Part shown: piece after piece, positions 54,698-64,000 of the stretch
How the letters are laid out: every line of letters begins with the position of its first letter
Numbering within the stretch: the first letter of the stretch is position 1
Origin: Stereum hirsutum FP-91666 SS1
Taxonomy: Eukaryota; Basidiomycota; Agaricomycetes; Russulales; Stereaceae
Assembly (NCBI RefSeq): GCF_000264905.1
Contig: NW_006763143.1
Location: forward strand, 791,224 to 855,223
DNA: 64,000 nt
Direction of reading: 5' to 3'
Translations under genes and position numbers: made by a program
Notes under the pieces: generated by a model
The model's database searches: none
The model's input: the letters and a program-made list of their open reading frames with translations, nothing else
Told to the model about the DNA's origin: nothing

Positions 54698-57600
54698 ATG
54701 TCCGACGGCGGCTGGGGAGCTCATTCGGATAGCAATCACGGCGATGCTCATGGAGAGTCGAACGGCGAGGGGAGGGAGTTCTTCATCTCTGTGCAGGTTT
54801 ATATATCGAATAAAACGGCGACGGCGATGCGAAAGGTGCGTTGTTGCGTTCGACACGGTTCGGTGTACATGTGCATGGCGTATGGAATAACAACTTGACT
54901 GACGAACCTCTGGTCCACTGCACTTATTACATTCCATATCGCGCGTGTCGTTGCATGTTGCTTAAATCCAGCCCAATACACGGAAGAAGACAGAGAAGCG
55001 TGACGGGCAGGGCTCGAGACCGTTGTCTCTGCTGACGGAGGATCGGAAAGTCAAAGGTACGTCCTGCTTTGCTCGCGTGGTGGTCTGGAGGAGAGGAAAC
55101 TGGAGTGATACGAAAGCAGCATTGCAGAGAAGTCGAGTTGGCTCAGCCTTGCACGGCCGTCGAGTACATGGGAGCATTGGAGGCAGGCTACATGTCGATT
55201 GACTGAGGAAGGAGAGAAGTGTATCTTAAACGTTTATATGGATGTGAGTCTCCTTCTCCTTGCTCGTATTGGTTTGTCCCTTCCTCCTGTTTGCAGAGGG
55301 AGTCAAGAGGTCGAGTTTTGGCGTGGTGTTGATGGGACTTCATTGCAACCATAGGAGATGATACTCTATCAATGCGTCTATATCCATCTCCTGCATCATA
55401 CCGACATTCGAGCTGTCGACCGATCATTGTTCTCCATGGATCACTGCCTAGGGATACACTGCGCTTCGTAAGATACCCCCCTTTCCCACCTCCTATCCCG
55501 CTGAATGCCTAACGGGCCACCCCACCTTATTTTATCTTAGAGCACGAAGATGGACTCTAGGAACCCCCAACGAACCGCTCTACTTCCAGTTCTCCTCCTC
55601 CGAAGCCCTCAACACGTGGATATCCCTCCTGCGCTCGTATGCTGTCCCTGAAATCTACGGAAGAGATCCAAACAGTCGGGATGGAGGCATGTATCGTATA
55701 TGGCGACAAGTCGAGCTCAAGTGCATCCAAGCACGAAATATTGGCTCTGCTCGCTCGTTGGACGAGAACTCGCCAAACTCACCTCTTCCAGGCGATAACA
55801 TTAATGATTCCGGCCGTGGCGGGCACGGTGGCGGAGGGGGCGGCGGTGGCGACTCGGACGCCGTCACCGATCTGGACTTGTATTGCGAGATCTACTTGAA
55901 CAAGACGCTTTCGGGACGTACCGTCGTGAAGAAGAGTCTCGGCGCACCGGAGTGGCATGAGAATTTTTTGTTCAGGGATTTGCCGTACTTGGAGGACTTG
56001 ACGATCAAGCTGAGGAGGGAGAAGAAGCTACTGAAGCCTGCGACGGTTGGGACGGTTTATATCGTGCTTACGAATTTTAGGAGGGGCGAGCTCGTCGATG
56101 GATGGTTTCCAGTGTTGTATGGAGGCTCGGCGACGGCGAGCACGCAAGTTGGTCAGATTCGGTTGAAGTTGAGAGTGGATGAGTAGGTATACCTTCTGCT
56201 TCCGTATTCTTTTCAGTTTACAGCCAGGCCGATACTGAACGATTTTCCCTAGAGAGATTGTCCTGCCTCTGTCTGCCTATTCCTCGTTACAATATGTTAG
56301 TCCCGCTTCGTAGGTTCGCCTCGACTTACTGAGTGATGACCACCTCACACACAGACCCTCAACTCTCGGAACTATTTGGATTGGATGAGCGATCTCGAGC
56401 AGACCCTCAAGTTGAAGCATCTTTCGCAGGAGCTGGTCTCGCTCGCGGTTGCAAAAGATACCCTTCTCGATAGTATATTCGAACTCGCCGATCGCGAGGT
56501 GGACGGGACGCCTAGCTGTACGTGCTTTTTTTGGTGGCGCGTTATTGCGGCTCAACCCCGGCCTCTGATGTTTGTTCTTTATTGCCGTATTAGCACACAC
56601 CACCCTATTCCGTGGAAATACTACCCTCACGAAGACAGTCGAGCTGGCCATGAACTGGTACGGCAAGTCGTTCTTGGAAGCCAGCGTTGGCGACACTATC
56701 AGGAAGCTGTGTTCCGAATCCGTCGCCATCGAGGTTGACCCGATACGGAATGGCAAGGGTGCTCGGGAAGTAGAGCGGCACGTTGATCTGCTCGTGCATT
56801 GGTGCCGGGAGGTTTGGGAGAAGATATACGCCGCTCGATATGGATGCCCACAGTCAGTGTGCACCTCATTGCTTTTCGTTGCATGAATGATAAAGGAGAG
56901 TTGACACTGACCAGAGCTCGGTTGGTTTAGAGAGATGCGAAGGTTATTCGAACATGTTCGGCAGCTTGTCGAGAAGAGATATAAGGGCCACCAGGATTCG
57001 GCTGAGCAGAAGAGAGAGCTACCCTGGCAGAGTGTCTCGGCCTTTATCTTCCTGCGTTTCATCGTACCCGCTATATTGCATCCTCACCTCTTTGGCTTGT
57101 GTGCAGGTGAGTGCCCTTTGCGGTATTCACAATCCACCGGAGACTGAAACTTCTTTCATAGGCATGCCTGATCCGCCAGTTCAACGTACGTTAACACTGA
57201 TAGCCAAGGTCATCCAGAGCCTCGCTAATCTTAACATCGTACGCCTGCTTTAATGATTTATACTCTTCGAGCTGTTCACTGAGTACACTATCCGTACAGT
57301 CCGTCCAGAAGGAAGACTTTATGCGCGGCCTCAAAACGTTCCTCACCGAGAGCCAGCCCTCTATGGTTGACTACATCCTAGTCGTCTCCACACCCGATCC
57401 CCCACCATTATCCACTCAAACCTCCGCAGACCTCCACGATCGCCGGGGTGCCGTACAGGCTCTCGAAAGCCGGAGACATACCATGCCTACTCTCCACCAA
57501 GATTCTATCCCGCAGCTTCCTTTCCTGACCGACCCGCCGAAAGATCTTGCCGTCCTCTCTTCTGCCATCCTACGGCAGACCCGAGTTATCCAGGTTCTCC

Positions 57601-58226
57601 CAGATAGCCGACTACACGACCTCGTCAACGCATGTACACGTCTAGAGCAACAAGCTCTCAGGCGCGTGACACGACTGGCGGCCACTCTGGATGCTTCTCA
57701 TCGGCAACAACAATTGCAACTCTCATTAGCTGCGACCACGCCGGCTCACGTTCACAATCATGGTCATCATCAACCACCGCCGCCCCTCCGATTACTCACT
57801 GTGCTCGACAAATCACCTCCCTCAAAACGTTCCGCCTCCCCCCGACCCATGACGGCCCCATCACCCTCACCCTCCCGCCACGCGTTCACCAGCAGCTCAC
57901 ACGAGGGCCCGCTGCCCTCCTCCAGCTCAAACTCAAACTCGAACTCTCACTCCCGAGGCTTCTCGAGCTCACAAGTCGACGTGTCCTCGCGACAGTTGCC
58001 GACGCCCATCGAAGAGTCTTCGAGGTCGATGGAAGGCGGCGGGGGCAGTTGGCCATTGCGAAAACGACTGATACCCAGCCATCCGAGGTCGATATCCACA
58101 GATTCTATCACCATGTTCAAGCCGCCTACTCCCTCGCCGCTTTCGCCACCTCCGAGCGGTGATGCTGACGATGACACGAGCAAACGGAGAAAGGGCTTCT
58201 TCCGCGGTATCATGACTCGGAAGTAG
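54698..58226 (+). CDS. Ras GTPase-activating protein with PH, C2 and RasGAP domains
   Basis: RasGAPs speed GTP hydrolysis by Ras-type GTPases and switch them off. Exons 54698-54835, 54972-55056, 55128-55243, 55355 onward and 55541 onward join in phase through the PH domain (SSWLSLARPSSTWEHWRQAT, EGEKCILNVYMD, EPLYFQFSSSEALNTWISLL). A C2 domain follows (VELKCIQARNIG, DLYCEIYLNKTLSGRTVVKK, WHENFLFRDLP), broken by a Gly-rich loop (GRGGHGGGGGGGGD). The GAP domain carries the arginine finger in TTLFRGNTTLTK (Arg codon 56611-56613) and the second signature FIFLRFIVPAILHPHL. The C-terminal part is Ser/Pro/His-rich and ends FFRGIMTRK. The PH-C2-GAP order fits the SynGAP/RASAL-like and fungal Gap/Bud2 groups; Rap versus Ras specificity is open. 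It converges with AP-2 alpha (230 bp apart). Confidence 0.88.
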
Positions 58227-58456
58227 AGAGAGGTGACTTGTTGGGTTTGGAGCATGGCCTCCGGTTTTTGGAACATATGGGAGGATTGTGTCGGGTTTTA
58301 ATGTGCTATGATCATTTTTTATGTATTTCATTGTCCGTCCATGGGTATCATTAGTGTTGTATAAAGTTAGTCGCTGCACAAGTACTACATCGTAAAAAAG
58401 AACACAATATACAAGAGCGAACCAAGGAAAGGTGGCACAAGATGAAAATGCTATGG

Positions 58457-61400
58457 TCATGATAATGAGGCGGCGGCGGTGCCGAGCGGCTTTTGAAGCA
58501 ACTTTTGGACTTCGCCCGCCACTTCTTCCGACGTGCTCCGTACAGTTATTCGACAGAGCTGGGACAAGTTCATGAGTTTAGCTATGCAAGTTGGCGAAGG
58601 AGTAAAACGAGATGGGCATACCTTTGCTTCCTTATTTGGTTCAAGTCGCATCAGACACCCAACCTTGCCATCCCCAGACATATGCAACACGCCGGCGCAC
58701 ACGAAGTTGTTGGGATTCGGATCGACGTCAGGTAGGATCTTGAACCGTTGACCGGCGATGACCATCTGGTACCGCTCAAGGTCGAGCTGGCCCGCGGCGG
58801 TAAGCGGAATGGTGAAGACGCTCTGTGCCTCTCGCGGTGGGCCTCCGATGAGTTTCCACCGCTCGAAGAAGTCGGCGGCGGCAAGACTGACGGGCTCCAT
58901 AAATTTGGTCATCACGACCGGTAGTCGGACGGCGATGGTTTGGTGTGCACCAGCGAGGAACGAGATGGTGAGGATTGGAGCAGTTTTAAACACCTTTTTG
59001 CATTCGACGTGCAGAATTTGTTGTGACTGTGTCCGTGCGGCAACCATTGTGGAGGGCATCTTGGCGAACGTGACGGAGAGGGCTTCTGGATCGTCGACGT
59101 GGATGCTGGTGGTGAAGGAGGTGAAGGGAGCGGAGATCTTGTTGCCCATGTAAACGGCGAGCTGACCGATATATCCCTGGTATCTCGATTTGATACCGAC
59201 CTGGATTTGAACATCCTCGTAGAGTACACCATCGCCGTTGTACGTGAGCTTCTCGAACCAACGGTCCACGCTCGGCCCAACGGCAACATGAGGAACAGTG
59301 GCTTTCGGAATACCGTTCGACTCGACTTCTCCAGCTCCGTTCACGGCAACGCCATTGGATGTCCCAGAGATATCAAGGCCCGCGAGTGAAGACATGATAT
59401 CACCCTCGGCGGCTCCTGAAGCCGCAGCTGTAGCCGAACCATTGCCATGAACCTTGAGTTTCGAAGTCGTTGCCTCCCTATCCGCATTCACCTCTCTGCC
59501 TCCGTGCACCCATGTCCTCTTATCCTCCGTAGCACCATGCTTCTTGTTCAACCGACCTAACAGTGTACTCTCGCGTGGCGGGAATGGCGGAATCTCCTCA
59601 CACACATTCTGCAAAAGTTCGTCGTCATCCGGTCTTGAGGCTAGTGCGTAGAACTCGCAAGCTCGTTGCTGGAGCTCGGAATCGAGGACGTGGCGATACC
59701 GCTCGAAGATGTTGATCAGTTGGGGTTTGATCTCGGGGAAGACGTTCACCCATTTGATGTACGTCGAAAGTAGGAGAGCTCGAGTCGGCGCGGCACAGAA
59801 TTGTGACTTCGCATGGAGAATCTGCAGCTGGTCGATGGGGCTGTAGCCGGTCTCGTTCGCGATGAGGTGGCCGTACTCGCCTAGGATGTATCCTGTGAAA
59901 TTGGGTGTGATGAGTATTGTGCAGTGTATACTAACTCCCAGTAGACTTACCGCCAACCTTTACCAGACTCTCGTGCGCAACCGGTGACCTTAAGCGCTCA
60001 AATACGACTCTAGCGGCATAGGCTTGCAAGTCCTCGGTGTTGGTCACGATTTGGACGACACGGTACCAAACCTCATCGCTGACATGGTCTCCGGCCGCAC
60101 TGAGGAGTTCCAATATTGTGTCAACGTACCACCGGTACGAGCTTGCGTACTTCTCAGTCAGGATAGCAATCTTCAGAACCATTTCTTCTCGTAGCCCATA
60201 GTCGGCAATCTTCAAGTACTGGAGCAGCTCGCCGACGATGACTTCCGAGTTGTCGACGTCGCACATGCTATAGAGAAGGTCCAGAGCACGTCTCCTTACA
60301 GAGATATCCCGATCCCGAAGCGAGTTCGTCACCGTGGCCTGGTGCTTCTTGATAGCGTCCAAGGTCTCTGCACGAGCCGCGAGATGGGCCAGAGTGTCAA
60401 GACCGAGGTAGCGTACATTTGTCTCCTTGGAGGAAATAAAGCGAGCCAACAGTACAGCGGCAGTATGGACGAGAGGTGAGCCTGGGTCTAAGTGAATGGC
60501 CAGACCGATAGCTTCGAATAGCACGGCGCGTTGGGCGTTATTATGTTGCATATTTCTCGACGTTTCTGCGCTGGCGTTCATAATTGTTTCTAGAACCTGA
60601 TGCAGTGTTGTGCGAATAGCAGGATCCTCTGAGGGAAGGATTAGACATGTGAGAAGACGCGACCCAAAAACAGCTTACCTGAAGGAGGATAATACTGTAG
60701 TAATCGTAGGAGTTTGACTTGAAGCCATGGCGAAGGGACCTTGTAGTACGAATACGAAGCCAGGTATTCGTTCTCGACTACGAGCTGCATCAAAGCGTTA
60801 TGAAGTTACTGACTACCCAGGGTGGCAACACACTTACTCGGTTTAGACGATCGACTGCTTTCAGGTAGCACACAGCATAAGCATCGAGATGATCCTGAGC
60901 AAGAGTCAGGACCAGAGTCGCGACACACAGTACCACGCCCTAAAAGAGAGCAGAAGTCAACGTACGGTCCATTGTCGATACTGTCGTGTCCTCTTACAAG
61001 GTCGGGATCATCCATTATGGATACTATTCGGAGCGCCCACTCGGGAGCTGGGATAACATCAGGATGTTTCCGATACAACCTCAATAGTGTCAATGCGGCC
61101 TTCTTCTTGACCATACTTTGTGATGTTCTGCCGTATCACGCGTCTAAGCTTCAGGTATGAACGGAATTCGGAGACGAACGTACGGTGATATAAGGAGCCG
61201 ATGAACGTCCTCTGCCAAAGCCTCTGCCATCTCCTGCCCTCCCACGTTCGCGATGGCGTGAAGAGCTAAGCAGTTGTTGATTTCATTGTTCTCGTCCAGG
61301 TCCTTGCGTATAGAGTTGATGACCAGTCGTAGGAAGTCCGAGTTCTCGTGCATGAGTAGTGTTACGGCAAGATAGCCCTTATAGAGTAGATGTAGACATA

Positions 61401-61878
61401 AGCAAATCTGTTCGACTGGAGTAGAAAAGGGATGCGTACTATCTGCTTCTCGCTATACTTGTGGCTCGAAATCAAGTTGACTGCCTCCATATGCCCAACA
61501 TCGACCTTATAACCAAGGATATACGCGTAGAGAACCTTCGCCACATATCTGTAAACACGCAAGACTAGAGTCAATCCCTATCCGACCTCAAAGGGAGAGG
61601 TAACTGCAAACTTCTTCTTCTGATATCCGTCAAGGTTGCCGTCTACATTTACGCTTTGGTATAAGCGTCCTGGCAGCCTAAGAGCACGTGTAACACACCT
61701 TTGAACTTCTTTCGAATGTTCGCCATCTCCTTGTTTATCCTCTTCTCCTCCAAATCGCGGACTCTCGCGCCTCGAATGTCCGCGATGAACTGTGTTCGAG
61801 AATCGTTGATGAGGCCATGCTCAGAAGCTAGTCTGGAGGATAACACACCTGCGTGAGACCACGCATATTGGTCGCCAT
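58457..61878 (-). CDS. APL3: AP-2 adaptor complex subunit alpha
   Basis: Alpha adaptin is a large subunit of AP-2, which links cargo and PIP2 to clathrin at the plasma membrane. Exon 1 (61878-61849) encodes [10 protein letters not shown] and joins [20 protein letters not shown]. The adaptin solenoid is seen in [60 protein letters not shown] and [20 protein letters not shown]. The linker follows [13 protein letters not shown] and is Ser/Ala-rich. The ear domain contains [20 protein letters not shown] and [20 protein letters not shown], then the platform [19 protein letters not shown]. It ends AAASLS at 58457. Alpha is favoured over gamma by the FIADIRG start, the [12 protein letters not shown] segment and the bilobal alpha-type ear. 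Exons are short in the N-terminal half and long after about 60600. Confidence 0.93.
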
Positions 61879-62282
61879 GTTGGGCAATAATTAGAGGGTA
61901 GACAGCAAAAAAAATATGAGAGTAAAGAAGACAAGAGAGCAAAGGATATAATGGAGCACGATGAGCACTGGGCGACTCTCGGGGAGAACGGCTGAAAGAG
62001 TGCGAGTCGAGTGCGGCCCTTGCTTTCTCACGTAAGTGAAGCATCGGATACGTCACCCTCAGGCTTGGCTCTCCTCGCCACTCACGAGCGCGAATCAAAC
62101 CTGGACCCACAACTTGGGCCACAGCGGCACATTGTTTGGGTTGGAGAGCGAAAAACAATGTATTATCCGGGTGATGCTTTTTCGATAGAGCGGGGAGAAC
62201 GCGTGATGTATAGCTACAATTGGTAAAGTAGGGGAGACGTAAATATGCGACGACAAAAGCTTTGCCCCTCCAAATCTAAAGG
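61879..62282. promoter_or_regulatory. Promoter of AP-2 alpha and 3' flank of the helicase gene
   Basis: Both neighbours are on the minus strand, so this 0.4 kb holds the AP-2 alpha promoter and leader and, at its left-neighbour end, the 3' flank of the DExH helicase. No open frame with conserved-looking sequence is present. Confidence 0.4.
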
Positions 62283-64000
62283 TTAACCGAGCCTCGTGGA
62301 GAGCCGACTGGGTGTGCTCGGCCGCGAGCTGAAGGCAGAGCGAGGACCCCCGTACGGCGACGAAGTCCCCGAGAGCGTATTCAGCTGCGGCAAACGAGCC
62401 TGTCCTCCGAATGACGGTGAACCCATGGGCGTGACAGGTCTAGAGCTGTTCCTCGACTGTGTGGCAATCCGTTCCTCAGCGTATCGGTTCAATATCCTAA
62501 CAATATCCCGCGTCAAGAAGTCCAACTGCCTGACCTCCACATCCGAAAGCGACAAGTCCCTCTGGGTGTCATCGTCCTCGTCTCCCGATTCCTCCTCTTC
62601 CCGAGATGTCACCGGAGCGATATTGCGTGGTTGCCTACGGTTCTTCATGACGAGACCCTGGAAGACACGAGACAAGCAGGCTTCCATCATCGTCTTCAGC
62701 CGCTGAATATCATCCAACGCGTAAACATTGCCGATGATGGGCAGCCAGTCGTCGCACTCCAACCCGCGCTCGGTGACTTCGATGCGATATGCACCGAACA
62801 GGACGTAAGTCATAGGGTCCAGGAGGGTCGTCGTAACAAGCGATGTCTGAGCATTCTGAGCACTAGCTCCGCCTGCCGAGATGTTCTGGCGTTTCTCAGC
62901 GAAGGCAATGATTTGTTTGCTTGTGATGGGACCCTCTGTGTGAGTTGACCCTCTCTTGCGAGCGTTGACGCTGGAAGGATGGATGAACACCATCTACGAG
63001 AGGTTAGACTTTAGTGAAGTTCGTTGAGAAGGAAAGTGTAAGAGCGACGCACCTTATCCTGTTGTGTACGGAAAGACCTCTCGCCAGTTTGTATCGCATA
63101 CTTGGGCTGCGTGGCCACAGCGATCAGTGCAGCCAACAGAGGCTGCGACTCGCCGTTCACATTCAACTCTGGCGGCACCTGAATCTGATTTCCCCTTCCC
63201 ATGTTCCATCGATCAACCTGGCCGCCCGCAGAGACATCGACAACACCGGCACGAATGAGTGCGTCCAGTAAATGTTTCTTGATTTTGTCGACCATGAGGA
63301 GAGTAGGTTTCGACAGGAAGTTGTCTGAGCAGAAGCGATTGGCAGAGTGGTAATCCCCCCTACTCTGCATCGCCCACCATTGATTGTAAGCTTGCAGAGC
63401 CGCGAAAGTATCAGAGCGGAACTCTTGCGGAGTCCAGGATGCTTTCACGGCCGAGGCTTCCTGCTTGAGATGCATAGGAGAGACGAATGGATCACGGTTC
63501 GTCAAGATGGCCGCCAGCGTCAATGCTTGGTCGAGACAACGGAAGAAGCTGCCGTACAAGACAAGCCGACCGACTTGCACTTCGACAGGGATCTGAAGAA
63601 GGACGCGCCCAAGTGGTGTAAGGTTCTGTAGAGAGTCGATGGCACCGACGATCTTGAGATCGTTCATGGCGGCGTCTACCTGTTCTGCCGAAGGTGGTTC
63701 GATGGTTGCGGCTAGAACCTCTTCGACGGCCATGCCAGGGAAGTCAAGCGCCTTGACGTGCATGACGACGTTCGTCAGGTCCACCCGCTTCATCTCGACC
63801 AACTGGTGAGGAGCGAGCTCATTCGCCCTCTTCCGGCTCAAGATTCCATAGTACTCTCCGGGTCTGTGTCGACCCGCACGGCCGGCTCGTTGATTGAGAT
63901 TAGAGCTACCGACCCAGGCAGAGACGAGAGACGACATGTGGCGTTGAGGATCGTAGCGTTGCTCTTTGACCTTCGCGCTGTCGACGACGTATACGACATC
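62283..64000 (-). CDS. DExH-box RNA helicase, 3' part, truncated by the window edge
   Basis: The frame is open to the window end at 64000, so the N-terminal half including the ATP-binding motifs lies outside. Visible at the right edge is DVVYVVDSAKVKEQRYD (motif V region), then QRAGRAGRHRPGEYY (motif VI). HA2 follows (PPSAEQVDAAMNDLKIVGAI, TPLGRVLLQIPVEVQVGRLV, LTLAAILTNRDPFVSP), then the OB-fold/DUF1605 region (FIHPSSVNARKRGSTHTEGP, DPMTYVLFGAYRIEV). One intron (62994-63052, 59 nt) lies between QQDK and MVFIHPSSVN. The C-terminus is an acidic and Ser-rich tail ending RLSTRLG. The family is the DHX9/DHX29/DHX36/YLR419W branch of DExH helicases rather than the spliceosomal Prp2/16/22/43 type; the exact orthologue is undecided. 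Confidence 0.88.

Overview
The window reads as nuclear DNA of a filamentous basidiomycete, most likely an Agaricomycete. Genes are dense and broken by many short introns (mostly 50-80 nt, GT(A/G)NGT donors). Two tandem DUF6533 membrane-protein genes, a family typical of mushroom-forming fungi, are present, and there are no prokaryotic signals. Most gene models were assembled by joining frames at splice sites and checking phase. Where a boundary could not be fixed, the entry says so.

Layout, left to right: 3' part of a Ser/Pro-rich protein (3-1706,+); EMC7 (2649-3531,-) divergent from UTP23 (3721-4851,+); an unclear coding stretch (4852-5514); two tandem DUF6533 genes (5923-7424 and 8047-9598,+); a beta-carbonic anhydrase (10017-10911,+) convergent with an NT5C-like HAD phosphatase (11071-12187,-), itself divergent from a peroxisomal ABCD half-transporter (12518-15608,+); mitochondrial ribosomal protein uS8m (15842-16306,-) divergent from a PRELI/Ups lipid-transfer protein (16601-17275,+); the large TFIIIC subunit Tfc3 (17983-25469,+) convergent with a metallo-beta-lactamase-fold hydrolase (25992-27754,-); a poor, repeat-bearing stretch with one doubtful gene (27755-32601); a DENN-domain protein (32602-37367,+); VPS13 (38532-50477,-); a small unrecognised gene (51172-51953,+); a fatty-acid elongase (52447-53696,+); a PH-C2-RasGAP protein (54698-58226,+) convergent with the AP-2 alpha adaptin (58457-61878,-); and the 3' part of a DExH-box helicase (62283-64000,-).

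The gene set is core eukaryotic machinery. Several products act on lipids or membranes: VPS13 (bulk lipid transfer), elongase and ABCD transporter (very-long-chain fatty acid synthesis and peroxisomal import), PRELI/Ups (mitochondrial phospholipid transfer), EMC7 (ER membrane insertion), AP-2 (endocytosis) and DENN (Rab GEF). Fungal gene order is not operonic, so this may be chance.

No mobile element, CRISPR array, rRNA or intact tRNA gene was recognised. The most interesting signals are: two TFIIIC B-box motifs in matching tRNA-3'-end context around the start of the TFIIIC gene itself, one of them in an unusually long first intron; a 9-nt microexon that completes the zinc motif of the metallo-beta-lactamase protein; a conserved 17-nt microexon in both DUF6533 paralogues; two predicted GC-AG introns; paired CCAAT boxes between two divergent genes for mitochondrial proteins; and a possible dual-start carbonic anhydrase.
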